Assembly (NCBI GenBank): GCA_905160935.1
Contig: CAJHZI010000533.1
Location: 3,247,717-3,311,716 of the forward strand
DNA: 64,000 nt
DNA from: Enchytraeus crypticus
Lineage: Eukaryota > Annelida > Clitellata > Enchytraeida > Enchytraeidae
Reading direction: 5' to 3'
Shown: one piece after another, positions 37,018 to 48,523 of the stretch
Layout: every line of letters starts with the position of its first letter
Numbering within the stretch: the first letter of the stretch is position 1
Notes under the pieces: model-generated
What the model saw: only the letters and a program-made list of their open reading frames with translations
Databases searched by the model: none
Told to the model about the DNA's origin: nothing
Program-made: the position numbers and the translations under genes

Positions 37018-37125
37018 TTACAATTCTAACATACCATCTGCCTACTTGCCGAGCCTGAACTCGAACCGCTGTTGTTTGAAGCTCAGTTGAAGTGCACTTG
37101 CCACTTTACTGTGCCACTTACTAAG
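37018..37125 (-). mobile_element. Possible tRNA-like SINE head downstream of CBP
   Basis: The reverse complement shows GTGGCACAGTAAAGTGGCAA (A-box-like) and GCGGTTCGAGTTCAGGCTCG (B-box-like). No tail was recognised. Confidence 0.35.
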
Positions 37126-38640
37126 TATTATTTCATAATTTTAAATGGCAACATGATGGATATATTTAGAAATTAAGTTATTCGATGAACTATTTTATTT
37201 ATTGCATAATTTTCTCTAAACAATCTTATAGTATTTATGTAACGGTGGTTGCCGCTGCAGCTGCTGTATATGAGATTTCTGTATAAACATTTTAAATTCC
37301 GCGGCCGATATTATTGTAAAGAATTCTGTTTTTGTGTAGGACGGAGTTTGTCCAATGTTGCATGCAATATTGCTATTCGTGTAACATATATTTCCGCTGT
37401 ATATCATGTATTCATTGCCCCTCTGAATTGTTTGCAATATTTGATGCATTTTACTTCGCTTGTAGCTATTTATATTTTATGGACAGGATTAATAGAGTAT
37501 TTAATTGTCAAAGTTTTTAAACGTTTATGTAATATCTCGCAGATAGGGAAGAAGAATACTGTTATTGTAGTAGATTTCTGTAAGAGAGTTGGGCTGTAGA
37601 ATAAATTTTAAATAGATACTCATAATTTAGCCTAACCGGTCCGATTTGAATTCTACACTATGTGATAAACTATCTTACTTCAAATTGACCGCTGATTGTG
37701 GAAAACTGCTGTCATGTCTTTGCTCCAGTCATCTTCAGTCGATGATGAAACGGACGCTGAATTGATATTTGTATTGCTCTCTCTCTGTATGTTGTACAGT
37801 CGCTTTGTTGATAGATTTTATTCCAGGCTGGGTAATTTATGAGTCATGAGTGATGAAGATTGCATCCCGTATCACATGACACTATGTGCATGTATGCTTA
37901 TTATACTGTACGTGTGTGTTCATACATAATTGCATGCGTGTCGTAGTGCATATACTATAGCAGACGTGAATGGTATATAATTTTATGCTGTTGCATATCG
38001 GTAGCGCGTATACTTTTCTATGAATTACGTTTCAATACTTTAAAAACTAACTTTGGTTTATTTTTAATTTTTTAATTTATTTTTTTGTTCCTTTTAGTTA
38101 CACACATGACATACCGCATGTGCTACATGGTTTCCTTTCTTGGTTTCTGTTTTTGTAGTTTTCAGTATTTCCTCCATTCCTTTCCACGGTTATTAGTAAT
38201 CGTTGCCCTTTGTTGGCGCATCAATTGCAGCCGGCGCGGATTTAAGAATAACCTTCCAACACCCTCGGGATTTTTTTTCTTTCAAAGCTGTCAACACTTG
38301 ATCTTCCAAGGTGGTCGCCCACAAAGTACTAACCGATGCTTTAACTGTTAGAAAAGTCCTTTTGAATAGAGCCTCGTGTTTTAAACGTAAACTTGCGGCA
38401 ATAACTTGTAGATATCGAGCCGAAATTCTGAAGAGAGATAAACGCCAGTCAATTTATGTCAGTTTTAACTTTTCTTCTGTTTTATACGTAGCTAGAATTT
38501 AGAATAGTGCGAGAACTGCAAACCAGCTCTCACTGTTAATTTATTTTCTGCTATTGTTACTAGAACCAAAACTTTGGTTTTGGATCTTGACCTATGGCTT
38601 ATTCTATGCAATGACCCGACCTCTTGCTGCAATGGTTATT

Positions 38641-38695
38641 AATAAAGTCTCTTCCTGTTCGATTTATTGTGTCAAGTGTATGTGTGTCGTATTGT
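38641..38695 (+). terminator. Candidate CBP polyadenylation signal (distal)
   Basis: AATAAA at 38641-38646 is followed about 30 nt later by TGTATGTGTGTCGTATTG. It would give a 3.6 kb 3' UTR. No other gene is seen between the CBP stop and this point, so it may serve a long isoform. Confidence 0.35.
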
Positions 38696-39214
38696 TCTTT
38701 GCATGTACTGCGTGCTGGGCTGATTGTTTAAAGCAGTCTCGTGTAGTAGTTTAGTGCGGCTATGAGTTATTATTGCATACGATTGGCAGCTTGAAACAAT
38801 GACAGCTTTAACTGGTCTTACTGATTGCAAACTAGGTCTTTAGTGCAAGAAAGGTACCGTTTTGAAGAAAATAGTTTTTAAGTCTTGATTTTTTCATATC
38901 GCTTTAGATAAATACAATTATAGTGCATTGTGATGCTGGAATGTCTCTGACATCATCCTTAGATGACGAAACAAATGTTAAATATATATTGCTATAATTA
39001 ATTTAAGAACAAATGTTTACATTTTATAGCCATGCGTGAAAACAAAAGCTTAAACTGATGCAGAAGGTTCGCTGCTTGGACGAGTCGGTTGAATTAGTAA
39101 ACATTTAATGATTTATTGAATTGTCTCAGTGTGCACTCAGCAGGACTAAATGACACCAGTGGATGAGACGTCTACTATTGTAGTGAACAAATTCGAAATA
39201 CTCTAATACTGTAA

Positions 39215-39263
39215 TAGTGACGTCCCTGACATCATCCTTGAATGAGGAAACGGACGTTAAACC

Positions 39264-39322
<59 letters not shown>
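39215..39322 (+). mobile_element. SINE tail, family C, with long TTA repeat
   Basis: It carries GTGACGTCCCTGACATCATC, CTTGAATGAGGAAACGGACG and TTAAACC, followed by about 19 TTA units. Another short tail lies at 38936-38985. Confidence 0.6.
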
Positions 39323-39323
<1 letters not shown>

Positions 39324-39676
39324 GTCCTTTGAATAGTAATACTGAATTAGTTATAAATAGGTCAAGGTGCAATTGTTCTCGTAACGACCTGAATAAGAAA
39401 ACCATGGCCGCGTTGAATATAGTGATATTTATGTCATAATTAAAGTGCATGATTAATCATACGCCTTGAACGTTCGTTTCTCTATTCAAACACAGAAATG
39501 CAAAATATTGATATACGAATTGTCGACGAAGGATGACTATGATTGAAGATTGTCAAATAGAATGCTTTTGATTGTTGAGAAGTTTAACAGGTTGAGAATT
39601 CTATGCAGTTTTATAAAGAAAACTTTATCTGATTATTTGAGTTATGTCTCCCTGTATCTCTCCATTTCTTTGTGCT

Positions 39677-39679
<3 letters not shown>

Positions 39680-39718
<39 letters not shown>
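39680..39718 (+). repeat. (CT)n microsatellite
   Basis: Pure CT tract of about 38 bp. Confidence 0.9.
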
Positions 39719-39722
<4 letters not shown>

Positions 39723-40079
39723 CTGTACTGAATTAAGAGAAGAATTTTGTAGTCTACTTTACTTTTAGTTTCTGCAAAAGATAATTCCGCTCGGCCGTTC
39801 ATATTCGCAATCATGTCCTATAATGATGATGATATACTATGTATATATTTATGTATGCCAGTGTGTGCTATTTAATCGACGATTATACAACTACAGTATA
39901 GTGCTCTTGTTTATAACAATCGAAAAAGTTTATTGCATTTCGTTTTATGAATGAGATATTAAATGCGGTGTATATTGAAAGTCAAAAATCTTGTGTTAAA
40001 CAGTTAAAAATTTACCAGTCTAATTTTGGGTGATGTAATCTTTTGCAATGTTAGAAGAGACAGCTCAGGGGCATAAAGT

Positions 40080-41234
40080 GCTTAATAGCAATAATTGCTC
40101 AATAGCACTAATTGCTCCATAGCACTAATTGCTCCATAGCACTTATTGTTCAATAGCACTAATTGCTTAATAGCACTAATTGCTCAATAGCACTAATTAC
40201 TAAAGAGTACCAATTGCTCAAAAGCACTAATTATTCAAGATCAGCACTTGCTCAAGAGCACTAATTGCTCAAGAGCACTAATTTCTCAGTGGCCCTAATT
40301 GCTCAAGAGCACGAATTACTAATGAGCACTAATTGCTCAATGGCACTAATTGCTCAATGGTACTAATTGCTCAATAGTACTAATTACTCAAGAGCAGTAA
40401 TTGCTCAATGGTACTAATTGCTCAATGGTACTAATTACTCAAGAGCAGTAATTGCTCAATGGCACTAATTGTTCAATGGTACTAATTACTCAAGAGCAGT
40501 AATTGCTCAATGGCACTAATTGCTCAATAGCACTAATTACTAAAGAGTACCAATTGCTCAAAAGCACTAATTATTCAAGATCAGCACTTGCTCAAGAGCA
40601 CTAATTGCTCAAGATCACTAATTTTTCAGTGGCCCTAATTACTCAAGAGCACTAATTTCTCAGTGGCCCTAATTACTCAAGAGCACTAATTACTAATGAG
40701 CACTAATTACTCAATGGCACTAATTGCTCAATGGCACTAATTGTTCAATGGTACTAATTGCTCAATGGCACTAATTGCTCAATGGCACTAATTGCTCAAT
40801 GGCACTAATTGCTCAATGGCACTAATTGCTCAATGGTACTAATTGCTCAATGGTACTAATTACTTAAGAGCAGTAATTGCTCAATGGCACTAATTACTCA
40901 ATGGCACTAATTGCTCAATGGCACTAATTGCTCAATGGCACTAATTGCTCAATGGCACTAATTGCTCAATGGCACTAATTGCTCAATGGCACTAATTGCT
41001 CAATGGCACTAATTGCTCAATGGTACTAATTAATGGTACTAATTACTTAAGAGCAGTAATTGCTCAATGGCACTAATTACTCAATGGCACTAATTGCTCA
41101 ATGGCACTAATTGCTCAATGGCACTAATTGCTCAATGGCACTAATTGCTCAATGGCACTAATTGCTCAATGGCACTAATTGCTCAATGGCACTAATTGCT
41201 CAATGGCACTAATTACCCAAGAGCAGTAATTCAA
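40080..41234 (+). repeat. 17-bp satellite array with higher-order structure
   Basis: About 68 copies of TGCTCAATGGCACTAAT (consensus), with variants TAGCAC, TGGTAC and AAGAGCAGTAAT. A variant block (TAAAGAGTACCAATTGC) recurs at 40201 and 40541, exactly 340 bp or 20 units apart, showing segmental amplification. Confidence 0.95.
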
Positions 41235-41607
41235 TTACTTAAAAGCAGTACGTCGATCGTTAGGAGACTTAATCAATTGTTAGGCGTTCAGATCCAATCG
41301 AAGCATATTGGGTATTCACCTTCAGTTTTAACACGGAGAACTTTCTGTTTTAATGTCCTAATAGCTCAATGTGTAGCAAGCCACCCAGTGTCTACTGAAC
41401 TTGCGGATGCTCGATTCCTCACTGGGCTAATAAGAGTTTAATATTCCAAACATTCATAAGATCGGCAAATGGACACTGAAAATTAAAACTGTTAACCGTT
41501 TAAACATTTCAGTTAAGTCACAGATAGCATCTTGTATGATCATTTCGAATTTTCGGTATTTTAGCGAGCTCGTGGAGTGAATCTAAATGTTTTCAAAATG
41601 CCTCTAT

Positions 41608-41627
41608 TATATATATATATATATACA

Positions 41628-41680
<53 letters not shown>

Positions 41681-41735
41681 AGAAAGAGAGAGAGAGAGAG
41701 GGGGGGGGGTGAGGTGTAAAATAACAAAACCAAAA
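41608..41735 (+). repeat. (TA)n, GA and G-run tract
   Basis: TA repeat to 41678, then a GA run and nine or more G, followed by GTGAGGTGTAAAATAACAAA, which also follows the GA tract at 42232-42290. The two loci share a repeat end. Confidence 0.85.
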
Positions 41736-42139
41736 ATTTTATATATATATATAATTTTATACGATATTTGAAACTATGGTCAATTTCACCTGATCATCTG
41801 CATGAGCAAAACATATAAGTGGACCTACAGGCCTAGTGAGAAGTCCCTAAGCAGGGCAAGATTTTGAGGTGGGGTGTATAACATTAGTAGAGAGTGCACC
41901 TGAGAATTGTTGGACTTAGGTTCAAATGCTAGGTCAGTTTCAAATGATCTCAGAGGTGGTGTAGAATCATTATGAAATCCCAGTTAGCTGCACCGCAGAG
42001 CGTGATTATTAACTTTTATCGACGATAAGTAGTAATCAATTAATCATTGAAATATGGTAAAATGGAAGAAGCCATACTTTTCTCAAGCTATAGGCTATAT
42101 AAGGTAAGGAGAAGGCATAGACTTTGTGAAGGGATTAAC

Positions 42140-42290
42140 TTGCTGATCTAAAGAGTGCTCTTATGGAGCGAGAAAGCAGACTTTGAGTATGAATATGTAC
42201 CTTTAACCTTTCACTTGGCTGTGCACTGAAGAGAGAGAGAGAGAGAGAGAGAGAGTGAGAGAGAGAGGGGGGGGGGTGAGGGGTAAAATA
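42140..42290 (-). mobile_element. Retroelement end with GA tract
   Basis: It contains ATGAATATGTACCTTTAACC, CACTTGGCTGTGCACTGAAG and a GA tract, the reverse of the repeat in CBP intron 11. The GA/G-run tract and the flanking GTGAGGTGTAAAATAACAAA also recur at 41680-41730. Confidence 0.4.
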
Positions 42291-42847
42291 ACAAAACCAC
42301 AAAACCGACATATCTTGTGTGTAATTGGATGAATAATGAGATACATGTATTAAAAATATAGACACGGCATCAGTGCTATCTCTCAGGCGAAATTTTTCAG
42401 CAATAGAATCAATATCAACATAGTCATATTTCAGCTGCACCAACGTGTAAGTTAAAGCACAGTTCTTTACGGTGTCATATGCTTATACCTATTTGCTTAT
42501 GCTTAGATCCCATTGCTCTTAGACTCCTGGAAGTCAGGTCATAAGAACAAAAAGACATAATTGGATAGGCCATTTGATAAGGCTAAATGAAAATTCTTCA
42601 ATTAGAAAAGCTTTAAAATATAGACTACTAAACAATAAAACGAGGGTAAGAGTGGGAAATAAATACACCTTAATTAAACAATTATTATAATGATATACAT
42701 AAACTAGATACTAAATTCAGTCTTACACGAGGTGATACCTATGACTTTGCGCAGTATCATGATAGGTTTAGGCGGAGGGTTGAGGAGGCTGCTCTGGTGT
42801 CCCCCGAGTGACGTTGCGTAGAGTAGTTGTAGTAGCATTGCTTTAAT

Positions 42848-43758
42848 TATATCTCATTGATATATCTGATATGTCATACTTATATCTCGTTGATATATCT
42901 GATTTCTCATGTTATATCTCATTGATATATCTGATATCTCATGCTTATATCTCATTGATATATCTAATTCTCATGTTATATCTCATTGATATATCTGATA
43001 TCTCATACATATATCTCATTGATATATCTGATTTCTTATGCTTATATCTCATTGATATATCTGATTTCTCATGTTATATCTCATAGATAGATCTGATATC
43101 TCATACATATATCTCATTGATATATCTGATTTCTCATGTTATATCTCATTGATATATCTGATATCTCATGCTTATATCTCATTGATATATCTGATTTCTC
43201 ATGTTATATCTCATTGATATATCTGATATCTCATGCTTATATCTCATTGATATATCTGATTTCTCGTGTTATATCTCATTGATATATCTGATTTCTCATG
43301 TTATATCTCATTGATATATCTGATATCTCATGCTTATATCTCATTGATATATCTGATTTCTCATGTTATATCTCATAGATAGATCTGATATCTCATACTA
43401 TATCTCATTGATATATCTGATTTCTCATGTTATATCTCATTGATATATCTGATTTCTCATGTTATATCTCATTGATATATCTGATATCTCATGTTATATC
43501 TCATTGATATATCTGATTTCTCATGTTATATCTCATTGATATATCTGATATCTCATACATATATCTCATTGATATATCTGATTTCTCATGTTAGATCTCA
43601 TTGATATATCTGATTTCTCATGTTATATCTCATTGATATATCTGATTTCTCATGTTATATCTCATTGATATATCTGATATCTCATACATATATCTCATTG
43701 ATATATCTGATTTCTTATGCTTATATCTCATTGATATATCTGATTTCTTATGCTTTAT
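42848..43758 (+). repeat. 32-bp satellite array downstream of Kv1
   Basis: About 28 copies of TATATCTCATTGATATATCT plus GATTTCTCATGT, alternating with GATATCTCATGCT or GATATCTCATACA variants. The unit contains the palindrome TGATATATCA-like core. It ends about 100 bp from the Kv1 stop codon, so the Kv1 transcript probably includes it. Confidence 0.95.
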
Positions 43759-43858
43759 CTCGTAGCTTAAAAATGTTAACTTCTGTTGAATTTTTTCAAA
43801 CAAAATACGACAGTTTCGATTATTCGGCTGAAAGTTTACTCGAGGCCTCGTACTTTTG

Positions 43859-45341
43859 TCAAGTTTGTATTCCACAGTGCGTCAATCGACTCAGACTGGG
43901 CACCCTATTGACAGTCTTTACGCATTGAACACAAAACGACGCTTGGTTATTTTGAGAGTCTGTTTCTACTTCTAACTGTGACACAGAACGCTTATCTTGT
44001 AACCCAAACGTTGTGAGTTCAACTTCCTCACATTCGCGATGATAGAAGTAATTGAAGTTACTGACAATAACAGGGACCGGTAATGCTATGGTTAGAACCC
44101 CGGCTATAGCGCACAAAGAGCCAACCAACTTACCCAATGGACTAACCGGTCGCATGTCACCGTAACCAACAGTCGTCATGGTAACAACAGCCCACCAAAA
44201 AGCCTCAGGGATGCTGTGGAAGTGAGAGCCGTCTGATCCCAGTTCAGCGAAATAGACGGCGCTGGAAAACAGAACAACGCAGATGAGCAGAAAGAAAATG
44301 AGCAGTCCCAGCTCCCTCAAGCTGGCTCGAATTGTTTGACCGAGAATCTGCAGGCCCTTCGAGTGGCGGGAAAGCTTAAAAATTCGAAAGACTCGAACGA
44401 GGCGAACGACTCGCAGGATGGCGAAAGACGTCGCCTGATTGCCCAAGCGTGTCTGAGTGGTCAGCATGGTGGCGAGGGTTATAAAGTAGGGCAAGATGGC
44501 GGCAAGGTCAATGACGTTCATGGCGCTGCGGAAGAATGTGGCGGGGTCAGGGCAGGCTGCGAATCTAATGCACAATTCTGACGTGAACCAAACAATGCAG
44601 AGAGTTTCGATGAGAAAGAAGTGATTGTTGAAGACGGATTCGTTAGTGGGATGGAGTTCTCCACGAGAGGGTCCTGATATTTCTGTGTCGTTTGAGACAG
44701 CAAACCTCGAAGAATAGCTCATGTTTGGAAGAGTCTCGACGCAGAACAACACTACAGAAAGAAGAATAACAAGAACAGAAACAAGAGCTATGATTCTCGC
44801 TGCAGTAGAACTTTCTGGATACTCCCACAACAACCAAACTACTCTCTTATAGCGATTGTTCGGCAGAGGTCTTACTGGCTCTTTTATAAATCCTTCTTCT
44901 TCTCGAAATTTCTCGTAAGCCTCTTCACTCAGTTCGTAAAAGCGAATCTCATCGGAGAATATATCGACCGGGACATTCACCGGTCTTCGGAGTCGCCCGC
45001 CACTCTGATAGTAGTAGAGAATAGCGTCGAAACTGGGTCGATTGCGGTCGAAGAAGTATTCGTCATAAACAGGATCGTAATGAGTTGATCTTTTATTAGG
45101 ATTTCCCAGCAGAGTGTCAGGAAATCTCTCTAAGGTCCTTAGCTCGGTCTCGAACCTAAGGCCGCTGATGTTGATGACAATTCTGTCGCCAGGTTGCCTG
45201 CCGGAGGTGCAGTTGCAGATGTCCCCTAAGGAATGAGGATTATCTGGATCGTTTTGAGGATCCGGAAATCCGTTAGTACGGGATTTGTGACAATTGGCTG
45301 ATGGATGGTTGGGATCATATCTCCTCGTAACCTGCTCAACT
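43859..45341 (-). CDS. KCNA: Kv1 channel exon 2: T1 domain to stop
   Basis: The acceptor on the minus strand is CATTATTCACAG, with the exon starting at 45341. No Met occurs between it and the T1 domain, so an upstream exon is required. It contains all transmembrane segments in one uninterrupted exon, as is typical for many Kv1 genes. The stop TGA lies at 43861-43859. Confidence 0.95.
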
Positions 45342-46161
45342 CTGTGAATAATGACAAGAAACAACTCTACGAATCATATGCGTAAATTCATAGATGGAAG
45401 ACTGTTTGTGTTAAGATTTAATGTAAGTTCTTAGTAAATCATTAGCGGTTTAATAAATTAGCACCAGTATTTAATAAATATTTAACACCTAACATGAATC
45501 AAAATTAGTGGCATTTAATTGACATATATTATCAACTGCAGTTAGCACGAGGGCTATTTCGAAATTTACGAGACGTTTAAATTATATCGGATGATTTTGA
45601 AGTTGATTTTAAACAATTTTTATAATGATTTCACCCAACACTGGTGCCAGATTAAGACCGTATGACGTATGTAGCATTGTAGTCCACACAAGCTCTGCAC
45701 TACCTAGTTCGTGCGCAAATCAGAATGTGGTCATGCTTTGTCATGTAAATGTAGAACTTGATCGTCACCTAAACCTGGTCTCTTATTTCGAATGTTACGC
45801 TTCAACTTTTTAAGCGCTGCGCTGTATCGATCGGCACTAATTGTCTGTCCATTTGGGAGAAGATCAATGAGCAGTATACCTATAGCATCACGAAACACAG
45901 ATGTCATGACCTACCTCATGAACGGTGTAGCCTACATGTCTCTATTGCATGCTTTGCTGTTTATTCACCGGCTCAAACAGATGTATAGGCTATGGGTTCA
46001 CTCTTCTGTTCGTGGACTTTAACAAAAACGGTTAGAATAATATAGTATGTTTTTGTTTACCTTGGTAGAGGATGATGTTTATATTTTCCGTATCTCTGTG
46101 GTCTATCAATTCTGAAAAACGTCAGCAAATCCTGAAACTTCTTCCTTTGTCCACTTTCCAT
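43859..46161 (-). CDS. KCNA: Shaker-type (Kv1) voltage-gated potassium channel, two coding exons
   Basis: CDS is complement(43859-45341, 46061-46161), 527 aa plus TGA. This is the pore-forming subunit of a tetrameric delayed-rectifier or A-type channel in the plasma membrane. Seen: T1 tetramerisation domain (about 86-188, [13 protein letters not shown] and [20 protein letters not shown]); S1 about 215-235; S1-S2 loop with three N-x-S/T sites; S2 and S3; S4 about 341-360 with R/K every third residue ([16 protein letters not shown]); S5; pore helix and filter TTVGYGD (423-429); S6 with PVP hinge (455-457) and NFNYFYHRE. These features are diagnostic of Kv1 rather than Kv2-4. The C-terminal tail is short and ends GIQT, without the usual ETDV-type PDZ ligand. 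The intron is GT-AG, 719 bp, phase 2. Length is normal for the family. Confidence 0.96.
46061..46161 (-). CDS. KCNA: Kv1 channel exon 1: initiator exon
   Basis: On the minus strand ATG at 46161-46159 opens [20 protein letters not shown] and ends CCAAG|GTAAAC. The split codon AG|A joins exactly in frame to [11 protein letters not shown] of exon 2. An in-frame TAG lies three codons upstream, which supports this start. No homology to other Kv1 N-termini is recognised, as these are very variable. It could be one of several alternative first exons. Confidence 0.72.
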
Positions 46162-46254
46162 GTCCAACTATTTCCGTTTACTGAAGTTGTGATAACGGCT
46201 GGATCTTAAACAACAGAGAGCATTTGTTGTATTCTAATAACAACTATTAATACA

Positions 46255-46390
46255 ACAATTAGAGTGCTACTGTCGTGTATGACAACATCGAGCACTATTG
46301 AGACAAATCCAAGCCGGTAAGCAAAAAGAAGGTATACAACGGTGCAAATTCAAAACTCCAAAGAATCAGTCCAAATATAAAATTCTTGAA
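46255..46390 (+). repeat. Dispersed repeat D upstream of Kv1
   Basis: ATTAGAGTGCTACTGTCGTG, ACAACATCGAGCACTATTG, AAGCCGGTAAGCAAAAAGAA and GGTGCAAATTCAAAACTCC are present. It begins about 95 bp upstream of the Kv1 initiator ATG and so could overlap its 5' UTR or promoter. Confidence 0.6.
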
Positions 46391-46504
46391 ATCATTTCAT
46401 ACATTTCAGGTCAATATAAAGTATTCAAATTTATTTGAAAAATTATCTGCATTTTACGTTAACATCAGATGCATAACAATTGTAGTCTCTGTGTGATGTT
46501 TTGC

Positions 46505-46592
46505 GCTTGTTTGTGCAGAGTCTGCAAGAAACGTCCCTGATATTGCCTTATGGCGATGAACCGGACGTTAAATTCTTATTAATCGATTGATT
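46505..46592 (+). mobile_element. SINE tail, family C variant
   Basis: ACGTCCCTGATATTGCCTTA, TGGCGATGAACCGGACGTTA and AATTCTTATTAATCGATTGA match the intron 16 copy. Confidence 0.5.
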
Positions 46593-47397
46593 AATTGACT
46601 GATTGTAAGTGAGCGAATTCTAGATAGAACGACCTACTTCAAAATGTCAAACAGACAAACCTAGGCCTACAGCACTACCACATTTAGTCGATCAAAAATC
46701 TTATGCATATTTAAGCTCAGCTTATTACTGTAATATTGTTGCTATTTTGTTAGAAAAGGTGCTGAATTATTTATTTATTTATTTATTTATTTATGTAATT
46801 ATCTATTTATTTAAAAAGAACAACGAAAAGGGTCATACTCTAATGAACTTGGCTTCTTCATTGACACAACGAAGATTCGGGTTTTCGTTTATAGGCTCAT
46901 CTGACCTACATGTATAGTTGCAATACGCATGCTCTGCTGATTCTGAAGGTTATCCCATATACTGGAATAGAGTTTGAACCATTTCTGAGGATGACGGGGG
47001 TTGGTACTTATAAATAAGTATACTAACCTATAAGTATAGATTAGACCTTTTACACCACAGTATACATGTATAATTCATCCTTGCATACGACGGGTACAAG
47101 TAAGATCATACATGAACGGGTACGAGTAACATTACACATGAACGATACCAGTCCGATAAATATAATTGACAATAAACGGAAGTTTCGAATTATAGGTTGC
47201 AGTATGCAATTGCACTACAATGAAAAGAAGGCTATCAATAGAATGGAATGGAATAACACCGTTCATGAAAGAAGATAATAATTTAATTAGAGACCAAATG
47301 GTAAAGATTAGAGAGAAAAATATAAAGAATAACAAATAATATCGTAAGAAATGGACATTAAGTCATGATTAAGGCATAATACAACCCTGTGCAATTC

Positions 47398-47485
47398 ACA
47401 AACAATAGTGCTCAATATTCAATAGTGCTCGATGTCATTGATGACTGTAGCACTCTAATTGTTATTATTATTATTATTAAAGCCT
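47398..47485 (-). repeat. Dispersed repeat D fragment
   Basis: The reverse complement carries TTAGAGTGCTACAGTCATCA and ATGACATCGAGCACTATTG. It is bordered by TTATTATTATT. Confidence 0.55.
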
Positions 47486-47814
47486 GTCTGGCTCATATAG
47501 CAAGTAAACACAAACTAAATGTGAACCATGGTTAAATTTCACTGAAAAATTAATTAAATTTAGATACATAATGAAAAGGCATAGGCGCGCATTCAAATGA
47601 GCTTTTATGAAAACCTACTGTGTATTTAAGACTCTCTATGATTCAGAATTGGAGACAAAGCATTCAGTAAGTTTTATTTCCTACACTCACTGGATAGGTA
47701 ATTAAATAAATGATTAAATTCTAAAGATATTTTAGCATTGCATTTAAAGTGAGTGGCATCGCAATGAAAGAGAAATTGCTAAAAATTTAAACGAATGAAA
47801 AGGTATGGACATAT

Positions 47815-47910
47815 TGTAATCGTTTGGGACAGAGAGGATTGGAGAAGGTCTATTCTTATCCCGACCCTGGTTAATCTGGGATTCTAGAGAAGGTGATAAT
47901 GCTGATGATA
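47815..47910 (+). mobile_element. LINE 3' tail, GAT-tailed family
   Basis: It reads VWDREDWRRSILIPTLVNLG and continues into GATGATATCAT. It is the cleanest short copy of this family. Confidence 0.6.
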
Positions 47911-48415
47911 TCATCAAGAAAGAGCATTTATAGATTATCAAGTAACCGCAAATTGAATAGAATTCCAGGATCAGTGCCAGCCATAATTAAAAAAAGTGAA
48001 CAAATGATTCAAATTGGTCCTCTAAGTAACATGATAACATTCTTCAAAAAATCACACACATTTCCCCTCCAGTAAAACTCACTGTCTCACACCCTATAAT
48101 CAATATATAATCACCCTATAGTCAATCCCCTATAATCTCTTCCATTCGTTTTAGAAAATTTTGTAGCAATTTCTGGAGCCTAGACGCTCGCCAATCAAAC
48201 GCTCTTTCTGAGATGTTTGTTTGGATCTTAGTGGTTTAGTCGCCTTCTACGAATCGCGCAGTCACTGGTTGGTTTTTTCAAACAACCCGAAAATAATGCG
48301 GGAACATATATAAATATTAATATTAATAGAGTAATATAAATAAATATAAATAGAATAACAAAAATAGAAACACGATCTATTTAGGCTCTCACGTGTCATA
48401 TTCATACGTAAATGA

Positions 48416-48523
48416 AGTATGTATGACATACGTATGACGTATGTATGACGTATGTATGACGTATGTATGACGCATGTATGACGTTCGTATGACGTATGTA
48501 TGACGTATGTATGACGTGCGTAT
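48416..48523 (+). repeat. 11-bp minisatellite GTATGTATGAC
   Basis: About nine copies of TATGACGTATG-type units with single-base variants. Each unit carries a TGACGTA core resembling a CRE half-site. Confidence 0.85.

Larger units (their letters stand above)
36121..40079. other. Region downstream of CBP
   Basis: AT-rich, possibly part of a long CBP 3' UTR up to about 38670. It contains a tRNA-like stretch at 37018-37125, SINE tails at 38936 and 39215, and TTA and CT tracts. Open frames at 37249-37599 and 38085-38351 show no family resemblance. Confidence 0.6.
41235..42847. other. Intergenic repeat region between two satellites
   Basis: TA/GA tracts, two retroelement ends, and a tRNA-like GGTTCAAATGC stretch near 41866-42000. 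No gene is seen. Confidence 0.6.

Noticed and set aside
37249-37599. 116-codon open frame downstream of CBP
   Set aside because: No homology recognised; lies in AT-rich probable 3' UTR or intergenic DNA.
40080-41234. CRISPR-like periodic array
   Set aside because: Period is 17 bp with no unique spacers, in an animal genome; it is a satellite.
43630-43875. 81-codon minus-strand frame after the Kv1 stop
   Set aside because: Mostly satellite translation; overlaps the Kv1 3' end in another frame.
43620-43928. 102-codon plus-strand frame with SLIYLIS repeats
   Set aside because: Translation of the 32-bp satellite running into antisense Kv1 sequence.
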